A program made the translations under genes and the position numbers. Under the pieces are notes generated by a model. That model was not told the DNA's origin. It made no database searches and saw only the letters and a list, made by a program, of their open reading frames with translations. Below, one piece after another: positions 28,020 to 37,125 of a stretch of DNA of 64,000 nt. Source of the stretch: Chloroflexi bacterium TSY (GTDB lineage: Bacteria > Chloroflexota > Anaerolineae > Caldilineales > Caldilineaceae). The stretch is from the NCBI GenBank assembly GCA_019217005.1, contig JAHBNG010000030.1, forward strand, positions 62,001 through 126,000, written 5' to 3'. Each line of letters starts with the position of its first letter. Within the stretch, counting starts at the first letter, position 1.

Positions 28020-28646
28020 TTAACCTTTATCCGTTGGCGGCAATGGGTCGTCTTCTGGCCAATCTCTACAGCACAATATGCCTGGTTCGACCTTATGATA
28101 GCGCCATCCGCTCTCTGGACAAATGAGGTTGCTATCCGCGTCTTTGTCTATCAACCGATATCCATGCCGACTCATCCACCCCTCCCACACCGCTGGCACG
28201 CCCAACATCAACGCATAATCCGGCACATCCCCCCGTACCACAGCACCAGCGCCAATAAACGCATATCGTCCAATCGTTGCACCACAAACAATCGTTGCAT
28301 TTGCGCCAATGGTTGCGCCTCGTCGCACTAGTGTTCGCTGATATTCACTTTGTCGTACAATCTGTGAACGTGGATTGATCACGTTGGTAAAGACGCAGGA
28401 AGGGCCGCAAAAGACATCATCTTCAAGTTTGACGCCTCTATAGACAGATACGTTGTTCTGTATTTTGACGTTACTACCAATTTGCACACCTGATGCCACG
28501 AAAACATTTTGTCCTAGACTACAATTTTTCCCAATCTGCACATTGGCCATGATGTGACAAAAGTGCCAGATCTTAGTTCCTTCGCCGATCTCACAAGGTT
28601 CATCGACATAAGAGCTCGGATGAACAAAATAGGACGTTTGGCTCAT
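28020..28646 (-). CDS. WbpD-like sugar N-acetyltransferase (left-handed beta-helix)
   Basis: The 208-residue protein is built from hexapeptide repeats: [55 protein letters not shown]. Its closest known type is WbpD/WlbB, which acetylates the 3-amino group of UDP-GlcNAc3NA using acetyl-Co[21 protein letters not shown] is the family start, with the catalytic His region in KIWHF. An extra C-terminal tail of about 40 residues, rich in Trp and Cys (ICPESGWRY and [11 protein letters not shown]), resembles tails seen in some bacterial WbpD proteins. It precedes the WbpP-like gene and follows the WbpB-like gene by 19 bp. Confidence 0.88.
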   Translation of the reverse strand: MSQTSYFVHPSSYVDEPCEIGEGTKIWHFCHIMANVQIGKNCSLGQNVFVASGVQIGSNVKIQNNVSVYRGVKLEDDVFCGPSCVFTNVINPRSQIVRQSEYQRTLVRRGATIGANATIVCGATIGRYAFIGAGAVVRGDVPDYALMLGVPAVWEGWMSRHGYRLIDKDADSNLICPESGWRYHKVEPGILCCRDWPEDDPLPPTDKG

Positions 28647-28665
28647 AATTGCGTATCATCAACTC

Positions 28666-29655
28666 CTACAGAATGCTGTTTTCAATTGGTAATTGAACCG
28701 GCATCCCGCCCAACATCAACGATCGCTGAGCTGCCTGCAACACCCGTAATACACGCAGCCCACTTCGTCCGTCTGTTACAGGTGATTGTCGCGTCTCAAC
28801 CGCTTGCAGAAAGGCTCGACACTCGCAACGCAACGGCTCATCGTCAGCAAAAGGAACGTTCTCGCCTTCGCCGCGTATAGGTTCTGGCAAGCCTTCACGC
28901 CACTCTACTCGCTGATCATAGAGCACCAATTGTTTTGACACATCATCGAAACTGGCCATTTTCTTTGATCCCACAACCACGAGTCGCTGTTCCTTAAAGG
29001 GGTGTAACCAGGAAACATAGATATGAGCGCGAACCCCATTATCAAAGACTAAGTTTGTAACCGTTACATCCGCAATGTTCGGTTGAACATAATTCCCGCC
29101 CGACGCCGTCACACCAAACGGGAGTGCACCCGTCAATCGCAAAATGACGGCAATATCATGCGGGGCAAAACTCCACAAAATATTCTCCTCACGTCGAATC
29201 TTCCCCAGACTCAAGCGATTAGAATAAATATAGTGAACCTCACCCAATTCGCCCGCACGAACCATTTCAAATAGCCTGACAACGGCCGGGTGATATTCCA
29301 GAACGTGTCCAACAAGCAAAATCCGCTCGCGGGCCTCGGCCATCTGCACAAGACGAGCGCCTTCTTGATACGTTAACGCAAGCGGTTTTTCAACAAATAC
29401 ATCTTTTCGAGCTTCAAGTGCTTGAGTCACCACATCTGCATGGGTTTCAGCTGGCGTTGCAATCACCACACCATCCACATCAGCTGCCAGAACCTGATCC
29501 AACTCTGCAACGATATTTACAGCGGGAGCCAGTTCTTGGGCTACAGCACGTCCATGAGCCGTAGCATCACAGACCATATACAAAACCCCCAACTGATTAA
29601 AGTTACGAACAAGATTCTTCCCCCAGTAACCACACCCAACAACGGCGATCCGCAT
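28666..29655 (-). CDS. Gfo/Idh/MocA oxidoreductase (WbpB-like)
   Basis: The 329-residue oxidoreductase has an N-terminal Rossmann fold, RIAVVGCGYWGKNLVRNFNQ, and the family signature DVFVEKPLALTYQEG (catalytic Lys of EKP). An alpha/beta C-terminal domain follows with RREENILWSFAPHDIAVIL. The -GCGYWGKNLVRNF- start and the SFAPHDI motif mark the WbpB/WlbA type, which oxidises the 3-hydroxyl of UDP-GlcNAcA to a ketone. This is the step between the WbpA-like dehydrogenase (31244-32620) and the WbpE-like aminotransferase. Together the four genes form a complete set for UDP-GlcNAc(3NAc)A. Confidence 0.88.
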   Translation of the reverse strand: MRIAVVGCGYWGKNLVRNFNQLGVLYMVCDATAHGRAVAQELAPAVNIVAELDQVLAADVDGVVIATPAETHADVVTQALEARKDVFVEKPLALTYQEGARLVQMAEARERILLVGHVLEYHPAVVRLFEMVRAGELGEVHYIYSNRLSLGKIRREENILWSFAPHDIAVILRLTGALPFGVTASGGNYVQPNIADVTVTNLVFDNGVRAHIYVSWLHPFKEQRLVVVGSKKMASFDDVSKQLVLYDQRVEWREGLPEPIRGEGENVPFADDEPLRCECRAFLQAVETRQSPVTDGRSGLRVLRVLQAAQRSLMLGGMPVQLPIENSIL

Positions 29656-29717
29656 AAATCTATTCGTTCCGTGAATTGATGCTATACCGCAAATAGCTCT
29701 GGTTTCAACAGCCGGAT

Positions 29718-29960
29718 TGTTTGCCGCTAATTCTGCATGACCGAAGTTGTGCCTCTGCGCGCCACAACCTGCACCCCATCTGCAATTGGCTCTTCCGACA
29801 CCAAAATCAAATACCCACCACCGCCAGAAATCTTCCCCCTCAGCGCAGTATCACGATACTTTTCAATCTATTCCTCAATCATTATGGACATAACCAATCG
29901 AATCGACCATAAAACGACGCTCATCCTCACTGTTTACCGGTGATTCTCTTTTCGTCATGA
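29718..29960 (-). pseudogene. Degenerate small coding remnant
   Basis: Reading the minus strand, an ATG near 29958 opens MTKRESPVNSEDERRFMVDS and is lost within 30 codons. A second frame then reads MIEE, a TAG, and IEKYRDTALRGKISGGGGYL, ending RRGTTSVMQN. The glycine-rich stretch hints at a nucleotide or phosphate-binding loop, distantly like the C-terminus of GHMP kinases, but I would not name it. At least one frameshift and one stop separate the parts. It lies between the oxidoreductase and the beta-propeller gene. Confidence 0.35.
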
Positions 29961-29968
29961 TGATATTC

Positions 29969-31204
29969 CTATGAATCTGGATACTTCATCCACACCGGAT
30001 TGAACCCTTCTCCTTCCAAATTGGTAAGCTGCCTTTGATTACTTCCATCTGCATTCATGATCCAAATCTGCCGGATCCCGGATCGATTCGACATGAAGGC
30101 AATTTGGCTACCATCGGGAGACCAACTTGGGTGACGATCCCAAGCGCCCCAGTCATCACGCGTCAACTGAATTGCGGGCCACACATCGCGCTCGACGACC
30201 CAAATTTCATCGTTACCGCTCTCATTCGAGACGAGAGCCACCTTTTCGGCTGTTGGTGACCATGCTGGATCCCAGGCACCATATAGATTGCGCTTGACAG
30301 AACGCGGGTTGTCATCATAGGGAAAGCCGGGATCATCGCCAAAAAAAGTCAATTGTTTAACCGTCCCATACGTAAAAAACTCATAAAAGATATAGGTCTG
30401 ATTGCGACGATTCTGATCTTGCTCTCGGCGCACAAATGCACGAAACTGACGATCCGCCGAATACTCATCTCGTTCCGAGGCTCGACGATAGGCCCAATTC
30501 CACTGTGGACGCAGAGCTGCAAGACCGCTGCCGTCTGGGTTGATGGCCAAGTAATTTATGTTCGTCGCACGTCCTAAAATAGTCAGACGTGTTCTCGATG
30601 TCTGAAAAAGGATCTTGCTGATTAAATCAGGGGGGAAGGTAGGCGTTGGTACAGGCGTTTGAACAAATTGTTCCAAACTAAGATCCACAAGTATCTGTGG
30701 CGTTGGTGTAGCCGTCGGGGGAGCAGGCGGCGCAGGTGTCGCTGTCGGCGGCAGAGGCGTTGGTGTTACCGTTGGAACTAATGTTGGTATAACCGGTGTG
30801 TCTGTTACCGTCGCAAAATATCTTGGATCCATTGTTCCTGTCGTCAACGCGATAGCTGTCGCCTGACGCACCATAAAGGTTGCTTCGGCTGCATTTGCGG
30901 CCGTCGGCGTATTTGTGATGACCATGACAGTTGGTGTCGGCGTTGCTGTCACCATATTAACAGGCGTTGGTGTGGCCGTACCTGTCGTTTCCGCTTGTGC
31001 AGTCTGTTCCAGCACCAGCCCCGCCGCCACAAAGACATCAATTGGCGTGGGTGTCGAAGTCACCACATAGGGCGTCCATGTTGCCGTTGCCTCACCACGT
31101 ACGGATTGTTGGGCATTGAGTTGTTTGGTTTGTAGCAACATAAAGACAAGCAACGCCAATACACAAAGGTTCGTCGATGCCTCAAACTTTGTCAGACACT
31201 TCAT
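29969..31204 (-). CDS. Membrane-anchored TolB-like beta-propeller protein
   Basis: The 411-residue protein has an N-terminal hydrophobic segment (residues 10-26, [17 protein letters not shown]) acting as signal or anchor. A long Thr/Pro-rich linker follows, with repeated TATPTP-type units (about residues 40-180). The C-terminal PD40/WD40-like propeller contains [39 protein letters not shown] and [17 protein letters not shown]. Such proteins sit outside the cytoplasmic membrane and bind protein or glycan partners; a role in polysaccharide export or attachment is a guess from location. Thr-Pro linkers of this kind are common in Chloroflexota surface proteins. Only about three propeller blades are clear, fewer than a full TolB. 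Confidence 0.7.
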   Translation of the reverse strand: MKCLTKFEASTNLCVLALLVFMLLQTKQLNAQQSVRGEATATWTPYVVTSTPTPIDVFVAAGLVLEQTAQAETTGTATPTPVNMVTATPTPTVMVITNTPTAANAAEATFMVRQATAIALTTGTMDPRYFATVTDTPVIPTLVPTVTPTPLPPTATPAPPAPPTATPTPQILVDLSLEQFVQTPVPTPTFPPDLISKILFQTSRTRLTILGRATNINYLAINPDGSGLAALRPQWNWAYRRASERDEYSADRQFRAFVRREQDQNRRNQTYIFYEFFTYGTVKQLTFFGDDPGFPYDDNPRSVKRNLYGAWDPAWSPTAEKVALVSNESGNDEIWVVERDVWPAIQLTRDDWGAWDRHPSWSPDGSQIAFMSNRSGIRQIWIMNADGSNQRQLTNLEGEGFNPVWMKYPDS

Positions 31205-31243
31205 ACAGAATTAGATTTTACAGGTGTCCAGGCTAGATGAGCC

Positions 31244-32620
31244 TTATGTCTTTTCCAAAACGGTCTCAGGGTGTGGAGCAGCCGTTTGGGTGATGAAATC
31301 CGACGGAGTTGAACCAATCCGTGCTGAATCAACAACGTGTCGGGTGTCGACTAATAAATCGGCGCGCTTTGCAATATATGCCCAATCATAGACAGAATGA
31401 TCGGTTGTCACGACAACGCAGTCAGCCATCTCTAATGCAATATCCAAATCATGAACGCTCGCCATCGTTAACTCGTCATATGAAAACGATGAAACGTGGG
31501 GATCATGATACTCTACATCCGCCCCCTTGGCCTTGAGCAAATGGATAATATCCAGCGCAGGTGACTCACGTAAATCACCTACATCTTTCTTATACGCCAC
31601 GCCCAACAATAGGATACGACTTTTTTTTACAGGTTTGCCAACATCATTTAAAGCGTCTTGCACTTGTTGCACCCAGTAAGCGGGCATAGACGTATTGATT
31701 TCGCTCGCTAGTTCAATAAAGCGAGCATTATATTTGACCGTCTTGAGTTTCCAAGAAAGATAGTGCGGATCAACCGGAATACAATGCCCCCCCAAACCTG
31801 GACCAGGCGTAAACTTCATGAATCCAAACGGCTTGGTATCCGCTGCATCAAGCACTTCCCAGGCGTTCAATCCTAGCTTTTCACACATCAAGAGCAGTTC
31901 GTTCGCCAATCCAATATTGACCGAACGAAATGTGTTTTCAAATAATTTGACCATTTCGGCTGCCTCGGGCGAAGAAACGGGAACCAACGTACTCATCGCT
32001 TGGCCATAGTAGGCAGAGGCCAGCTCCAAGCAAGCGGGTGTTACCCCGCCAATCACCTTGGGCATGGTTTCAACCGTCCAGTCAGATCGGCCTGGATCAA
32101 TACGTTCGGGCGAGAAAGCCAAGAAAAAATTTTCTCCAACCTTTAAGTTTGGATTGCGATCACTCAATCTAGCGAGCATTACCTCAGTTGTTGTTCCTGG
32201 ATAAGTTGTTGACTCCAGAACAACAACCATACCCGAACGGAGATGCTTTGCTATCTGTTCCGTTGCATCGACAATGTATGAGATATTTGGATCTCCTGTC
32301 TTGTTTAACGGTGTCGGCACACAGACAGAAACAGCATCACAACTATTCAGCACACCATAATCCGTAGTTGCAGCAATGGGATAGAGCGACTTAGAGGACA
32401 CATCTTCAATATACGATTCGCCACGGTTAATGGAATCGACTTTAGATTTGTCAATGTCAATACCGGTTACTTTGTACCCGGCTTTTGCAAAGGCAACACA
32501 CAGTGGTAAACCGACATAACCAAGGCCGACAATGGCAACGTGAGCTTCACGACGATGAAATTTGTTAGAAAGAGTTTGTTTTGTCATGAACTTATTTTGA
32601 AATGAATCATTGCTTCTCAT
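31244..32620 (-). CDS. UDP-GlcNAc 6-dehydrogenase-like nucleotide-sugar dehydrogenase (WbpA-like)
   Basis: The protein (458 residues from the ATG at 32620; 446 or so from an in-frame ATG near 32587) is a four-electron UDP-sugar dehydrogenase. It has the NAD-binding motif VAIVGLGYVGLPLCVAFAKA, the Ser/Glu-rich VVVLESTTYPGTTTEVM, and the conserved EMVKLFENTFRSVNIGLANE. The catalytic Cys is in GPGLGGHCIPVDPHYLSWK. This loop favours UDP-HexNAc 6-dehydrogenases (WbpA/TviB-like) over UDP-glucose dehydrogenase. It oxidises UDP-GlcNAc to UDP-GlcNAcA, the first step of the diacetamido-uronic-acid pathway. It is the most upstream intact gene of the minus-strand polysaccharide block. Confidence 0.9.
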   Translation of the reverse strand: MRSNDSFQNKFMTKQTLSNKFHRREAHVAIVGLGYVGLPLCVAFAKAGYKVTGIDIDKSKVDSINRGESYIEDVSSKSLYPIAATTDYGVLNSCDAVSVCVPTPLNKTGDPNISYIVDATEQIAKHLRSGMVVVLESTTYPGTTTEVMLARLSDRNPNLKVGENFFLAFSPERIDPGRSDWTVETMPKVIGGVTPACLELASAYYGQAMSTLVPVSSPEAAEMVKLFENTFRSVNIGLANELLLMCEKLGLNAWEVLDAADTKPFGFMKFTPGPGLGGHCIPVDPHYLSWKLKTVKYNARFIELASEINTSMPAYWVQQVQDALNDVGKPVKKSRILLLGVAYKKDVGDLRESPALDIIHLLKAKGADVEYHDPHVSSFSYDELTMASVHDLDIALEMADCVVVTTDHSVYDWAYIAKRADLLVDTRHVVDSARIGSTPSDFITQTAAPHPETVLEKT

Positions 32621-32636
32621 TCATCGAAAAAGGCTA

Positions 32637-32900
32637 TCACACAGCGGTATGAACGGTCAAGTCATTGTGTTCGTAAAGCGTAGGAATGAGAATTAAATGA
32701 ACACCGTCTCGTCTCATATGGACCATTGCATCTGGAATAGCCTCCACCAGAGCCTTGTTGCGCGCTTTACTTTGGTGCAAGTCTTGCATGGTCTGCTTTT
32801 GTTCGGTTACGTCACAGGCAATAACATAGGGTAGCCCATCTACCGTCGGACGCGCGCTCCATGCAAGCCAACGATGGCGGAAATGATGTAATTTTGTAAT
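32637..32900 (-). pseudogene. PAS-domain fragment
   Basis: The minus strand reads HFRHRWLAWSARPTVDGLPY followed by VIACDVTEQKQTMQDLHQSK and ALVEAIPDAMVHMRRDG, the end of one PAS domain (the RWxxW and DVTEQK motifs) and the start of a next. Neither a start nor the rest of a sensor protein is present, and the frame ends after the segment LYEHNDLTVHTAV. It is a leftover of a signalling gene. From 32901 to 33257 I find no convincing gene. Confidence 0.6.
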
Positions 32901-33257
32901 TTGGGTGTCGTTTGCAAGACAATTTACTCACCACTGGTATGGTCGATGTGGCGACGATTGCTACTCAGTCGATCCAAAATGTGTTCATAAACTGTTCTCT
33001 CATGCGGCTCTACCTGACTGGTACCGGTGTTAGAGAACACCTCCTCCACGGAAATTTAGATCGACTGAGATTGGCTATCCCGGGTCACGAAGTGGGCATT
33101 CTGTTCCATCCTCAGTCCCCGCTCCCCGCGAAAACTCCGAATCTCAAACTAAAATACACCCCCATTGCGAGGGTGCACTTCAGCTAACATGTAGCTATCC
33201 AAACTGATTGGCCAACGCTGTCTATCGACGCGTGTGATTAGCGCTGTGGAGAATGTG

Positions 33258-33439
33258 CCATCTCCAACGACCTGATCCTCGAATTCTATCGGGAGACGGT
33301 AGACCTACTACTCGTGCAGATCTTCAAGGAGCTGATGGTGCTTGATGCCGACGGCTGCGTAGCCGTGCCCGACCACTGCGGGCTGGGAATTACGCCCAAC
33401 TATGAGTCGCTTGCCCAGCATCAGATTGGGGCGTTGTAA
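33258..33439 (+). pseudogene. C-terminal fragment of an enolase-superfamily (mandelate racemase-like) enzyme
   Basis: On the plus strand the frame reads ISNDLILEFYRETVDLLLVQ, then LMVLDADGCVAVPDHCGLGI and TPNYESLAQHQIGAL before TAA. The DADGCVxVPxxxGLGI ending is the standard C-terminus of mandelate racemase/galactarate dehydratase-like proteins. No upstream part with the metal-binding acids is found. The last 50 bp overlap, on the opposite strand, the end of the B12/radical SAM gene. Confidence 0.55.
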
Positions 33440-34982
33440 GTTCGCAGCTCACTTTTTCCGTTCCCTGCAACCCGAAATGAGGGTTTTGGGCGAGTTGAAC
33501 ACCCTCACTGCGAATTGCTAATAGTCGATGCATCCACTCTGCAATTTCTTGGTAGCGCAGATGATGGGTGTCCATACTAGGTGTATAAAAGCCGCCATAG
33601 AGAACAGGGTCGTCAAAGCGTAAAAGCCCTGATTTGCGATAGCTATTTCCTTGTGGTGTTCCTGGGATTGGCAGTAGACCAAAGCATGAAACTTGAAATG
33701 ATAAGGCGGGATTGACTTGCTGTAGATCATCAAAGAGTTCCAGCAAAGCTTGCTCAAGCGTCTGTAAAGACTCATGACTTTCATCAGGAAAGCCAATAAT
33801 AACTCCATAGTTGATTGCAGCAACGCCAGAGCGCACTACACTTCGCATCAACTCACAATGCTGCTGCCAGGGCAGCAATTTGGCATAATTTTCTCGGCCA
33901 ATAAGGGGCCGTTCACCTGGTATATAGGCATGAAAACAACCAACTTTGCCATCCCACCCCCACAAGGCATTGATTAGTTCTTCATCTGGCGTAAGATCAG
34001 AGTCTTCATGATTGAACCCACGTCCAAGCGTTGCTTTTCTCAATTCGAGTCCGTTTGGCCAATGATGGGGTAGCCCTATTTCTCGAACACCCTTCATGAT
34101 CTCCAGAACCTGTTCTCGCCCGTTTTCCCAAAGAACCCGCGCCAGAAATTGATCAGATGTAAAAAGGACCGATCGCGCCCCAACCTCTTTCTGAGCTTCT
34201 ACCCATTGAAGCGTTCTGCTCGGGGTCATACTCTTATATCCTAAACGATAGGTTGGCGTCTGACAGAAATCGCATTTACGGTCACAGCCGTTATCCGGAA
34301 TCACCGCACCGACAGGCAAGAGCTCCTCCGGGAAAGGTTTCCGCCAATATTCTTGACCTAAACACTGGTGTACCGTGTCCAGTGAGGGCAACGGCCATTC
34401 TTCTGCCCCCAAAGGACGAGACCATTTTGTGCCTATTTCGCCATTGGCAAAAATAACCCCACTGAGGTCGTCGCTGGAGCCTCGTCCGATGATATAGTCA
34501 AGGATTTTGCAATTAGACCCTCCAGATTTATCCGTGACCACAGCCGCAGCGCCTGCCTTAAAATAGGTTTGAGGTTCAGCAACACAATCTGAGCCACCGA
34601 CGACGATGGGGCGACCACCTTTGGTCAGATGCTTAATCACCATACAAGTCACTTCTCGGTGTTGGCTGAAGTTGTTTGTCAGCCCCCAAACGTCATAAGC
34701 TGTCGGGTCAATTTCCGTAATCTTCCGCCCAACATAGACTTTGCTCATATCCATGCCGTCCCAAGTGACTCGGCCGTGTTCTTCCTCATAGTCACCATGT
34801 TTGAGGTTGATAAATTCGACGTCCCAGCCGCCACTTTGGAGTGTTGGCATCAAAATTTGTTTGCTCACCATAGGAATATACTTCCTCACTGGCGCATAGT
34901 TCCGCCCCTGTGGGTCGTATAAAGCAATCTCAGGTGTTTCAATGAGTCCGATTTTAGGTATTCGCCCGTTGGTTAATGACAT
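33390..34982 (-). CDS. B12-binding-domain radical SAM protein
   Basis: The 530-residue protein has an N-terminal cobalamin-binding-like region: SKQILMPTLQSGGWDVEFIN, then a GGRPIVVGGSDCVAEPQTYF segment. The radical SAM cluster motif CDRKCDFCQTPTYRLGY (CxxxCxxC) follows near residue 240. The later segments VLFTSDQFLARVL, GVIIGFPDESHESLQTLEQA and FGLLPIPGTPQG fit an elongator/B12-type radical SAM barrel. Such enzymes carry out methylations or rearrangements at unactivated carbons. A truncated paralogue lies just upstream. The last 16 residues are encoded opposite the enolase-superfamily fragment, so the natural C-terminus may have been replaced. A Shine-Dalgarno-like AAGGTGA precedes ATG 34982. 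Confidence 0.85.
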   Translation of the reverse strand: MSLTNGRIPKIGLIETPEIALYDPQGRNYAPVRKYIPMVSKQILMPTLQSGGWDVEFINLKHGDYEEEHGRVTWDGMDMSKVYVGRKITEIDPTAYDVWGLTNNFSQHREVTCMVIKHLTKGGRPIVVGGSDCVAEPQTYFKAGAAAVVTDKSGGSNCKILDYIIGRGSSDDLSGVIFANGEIGTKWSRPLGAEEWPLPSLDTVHQCLGQEYWRKPFPEELLPVGAVIPDNGCDRKCDFCQTPTYRLGYKSMTPSRTLQWVEAQKEVGARSVLFTSDQFLARVLWENGREQVLEIMKGVREIGLPHHWPNGLELRKATLGRGFNHEDSDLTPDEELINALWGWDGKVGCFHAYIPGERPLIGRENYAKLLPWQQHCELMRSVVRSGVAAINYGVIIGFPDESHESLQTLEQALLELFDDLQQVNPALSFQVSCFGLLPIPGTPQGNSYRKSGLLRFDDPVLYGGFYTPSMDTHHLRYQEIAEWMHRLLAIRSEGVQLAQNPHFGLQGTEKVSCELTTPQSDAGQATHSWA

Positions 34983-35080
34983 GAATTCACCTTATCGTTG
35001 AATTATTTTGAAATAACAAAGCGTGGCTTTTCTTAGCTGTAAGCCGTTAGGTCAATATTATGATCCCAAACGTTGTTTCA

Positions 35081-35521
35081 CTATCTTTTGAAGGGCCACT
35101 TTTCTATATTCACCAGTCGGGCATCAGACCCCCTGCCTGCAATTGGGCTTAGCTTTACCCACAAGTCGAAAAATGTGGGATGGCGCTGTTTCAACCCCTC
35201 CTTAATCCTCCCCAGCTTGGGGAGGAGACTGTTGTCGGATGCCCGAGCTGCTCGGATTATCCGATCTGCTCGGAGGTAAGTCACCTTCCCCCAAGCTGAG
35301 GGAAGGCCGGGATGGGGGTAAAACTGCTATCTTTCCCTTTTCTCCGTCACTAAAAGATGTGGGTAAAGCTAAGCCTGCAATTGGGGGAGGAGGGCTTGTT
35401 TGCTAACCAAAGTGCGTCCATTCTTGAAGATACTCCAATTTGTGCCATCTTGGTCAATTAAGCCAACTGATGGGACTTCAATCATACCAATACGCGGTGT
35501 GGTGTTTATAGCTGAATACAT
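35081..35521 (-). pseudogene. N-terminal fragment of a second B12-radical SAM paralogue, hit by a miniature element
   Basis: Reading the minus strand from ATG 35521: MYSAINTTPRIGMIEVPSVG, then FKNGRTLVSKQALLPQLQ. This parallels the intact neighbour (IPKIGLIETPEIALYDPQG and IPMVSKQILMPTLQSGG). The 230-bp element at 35146-35375 interrupts it. Rejoining gives LPQLQAGG, then a shift and SDARLVNIEKWPFKR before a stop. Only the first part of the B12 domain survives, and no radical SAM motif follows. The duplicated gene was probably part of the same operon, 47 bp downstream of the peptide-binding lipoprotein gene. Confidence 0.78.
35146..35375. repeat. 230-bp miniature element with 8-bp duplication (family C)
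   Basis: Perfect 18-bp ends GGCTTAGCTTTACCCACA and the inverse; 8-bp duplication TGCAATTG at 35138-35145 and 35376-35383. The interior has further mirrored blocks rich in C and G (CCTCCCCAGCTTGGGGAGG and CCTTCCCCCAAGCTGAGGGAAGG-like, inverted relative to each other). No reading frame for a transposase. Only one copy in the window. Confidence 0.9.
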
Positions 35522-35568
35522 TACAAGGTCTCCTAGAGCTAAGGGTTGTTCAAGAACTACTTGGCACC

Positions 35569-37125
35569 TTAGCAGTCACCAGATTTCGTGATCTTGGCGT
35601 AATTCATATAGAACTCACCAATCGGATCGACACCGTCTAAACAAGATCTGATCACTCGGATACTATCTACGTGAAAGGGGACTAGGGAACCGCCATCTTC
35701 CCATAAAATGTTTTGTAACTGCCGATAGATTTCAATTCGTGCCTCTAGGTCAACCTCGGCAGCCGCTGCATCTAGCAAGGCATCAAACTCAGGGTTATTG
35801 TAATAGGTTTCATTCCAAGTCGCGCCACCCCGATACGCTTCCGGCAGGATGCGGGGTGCTAATCGTTCGCCCCAGCTTGTCGTCACAAAAGATTCGGTCA
35901 ACCACACTTCAGCCCAATAGCCATCCGCGGGTCTTTGCACGATATTGATCGTGATACCAGCTTCGGCGGCTTGCGCTTGATAGGTTTCCAACATTGCAGA
36001 CCATTCGGGATAGATCGAACTGGTGTGAATGTCAAGCTCAAGGCCATCAGGATACCCAGCTTCGGCCAACAAAGATTTAGCCAGTTCAATATCCTGCGGA
36101 CAATCAATGTCGGCACGATAGATGTCGCCTGTCCACACGGGATGGTCACAGGTCACAGTACCTCGCCCGCTCAGGGCTTGGGCTACGATCTCCTCTCGGT
36201 CAGCGGCAAGACGGATGGCCTTCCGCACACGCGGATCGTCAAACGGCGGTGTATCAGTCCGCATCGACATGGAATGCCAACGTCCCCCCGGAAAGACTTG
36301 CACAACAAAATCATCATTGCCTTCAAACAAAGCGGCTTGTTCCCAACTAATTTCTAACAAATCAATTTGACCAGAGCGCATCGCCTGTGTACGGGCGACC
36401 GAGTCTGGAATGGCAATAATACTGGCACTCGCCGTGCCGGGAGATCCTGCCCAATAGTCGTCATGAGCCACAACTTCAGTGCTCCCGGCAAAGTCTAAAG
36501 TCTCAAGTTTAAAGGGGCCTGTCCCAATCCCGTCTTCGGCAATGGTTCCTCCCCCATTTTCACGAATAATGGCAGCCTGATAAGCCACCAAAAGTGATGG
36601 GAAGTCAACGTTGGCTGGATCAAGGCTAATTTTTACTGTATAGTCGCCGATAGGCTCAACGTTTCGGATTATGTCTAAGATGGCAATCAGGGGCGAATTT
36701 ATTTCTGGGTCAAGTAAGCGCAGTAAAGAGTAGACCACATCGGGTGCTTTCATTTCTGTACCATCGTGGAAAAGTACGCCTTCACGCAGCTTAAATACCC
36801 ATTCTGACGCATCCTCATTGGGTGTCCACGATACAGCCAAGGCTGGGATATTATTCCCTTCAACATCCCTGTCTACCAAAGTATCGTAGGCCATCAAGGT
36901 GTAGTGAAGATGACGATTGGGGCTGTGAGGATCAAGCGTTGTAGCAAGCCCTAATCCATAATTGTCAAATACGTTTAGGTGTCCGCGTTCGACCTCTCGT
37001 TCAGCATGTCCAGTCGACGCGGGAATCGTCCTTGGCTGACAGGCTATCAGGAAAAAGGCCAACGCGATTAAGATAGATAATGGTTTAGTTTTTTCTGCTA
37101 ACATTACAGCATTCTCCATAGCCAT
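35569..37125 (-). CDS. ABC transporter substrate-binding lipoprotein, peptide/nickel family 5
   Basis: The 518-residue protein has a lipoprotein signal (SILIALAFFLIACQPRT, lipobox LIAC near residue 29). It is followed by the SBP_bac_5 fold: SPNRHLHYTLMAYDTLVDRD, WVFKLREGVLFHDGTEMKAP, GTGPFKLETLD and RAIRLAADREEIVAQAL-type segments, ending with the NPEFDALLDAAAAEVDLEAR domain. It would sit on the outer face of the membrane and bind oligopeptides or similar. No permease or ATPase genes accompany it here. It follows the KamA-like gene by 9 bp and so belongs to the radical SAM operon, suggesting a role in uptake, or in capture of a product, linked to that pathway. Confidence 0.85.
   Translation of the reverse strand: MAMENAVMLAEKTKPLSILIALAFFLIACQPRTIPASTGHAEREVERGHLNVFDNYGLGLATTLDPHSPNRHLHYTLMAYDTLVDRDVEGNNIPALAVSWTPNEDASEWVFKLREGVLFHDGTEMKAPDVVYSLLRLLDPEINSPLIAILDIIRNVEPIGDYTVKISLDPANVDFPSLLVAYQAAIIRENGGGTIAEDGIGTGPFKLETLDFAGSTEVVAHDDYWAGSPGTASASIIAIPDSVARTQAMRSGQIDLLEISWEQAALFEGNDDFVVQVFPGGRWHSMSMRTDTPPFDDPRVRKAIRLAADREEIVAQALSGRGTVTCDHPVWTGDIYRADIDCPQDIELAKSLLAEAGYPDGLELDIHTSSIYPEWSAMLETYQAQAAEAGITINIVQRPADGYWAEVWLTESFVTTSWGERLAPRILPEAYRGGATWNETYYNNPEFDALLDAAAAEVDLEARIEIYRQLQNILWEDGGSLVPFHVDSIRVIRSCLDGVDPIGEFYMNYAKITKSGDC

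Noticed and set aside
29718..29960. GHMP-kinase identity for the small remnant.
   Set aside because: Only a glycine-rich loop resembles the family; the rest does not, so the name was not used.
30600..31080. Tandem-repeat-like DNA in the beta-propeller gene.
   Set aside because: It encodes a Thr/Pro-rich low-complexity linker within one intact reading frame; there is no regular repeat unit as in a CRISPR or minisatellite.
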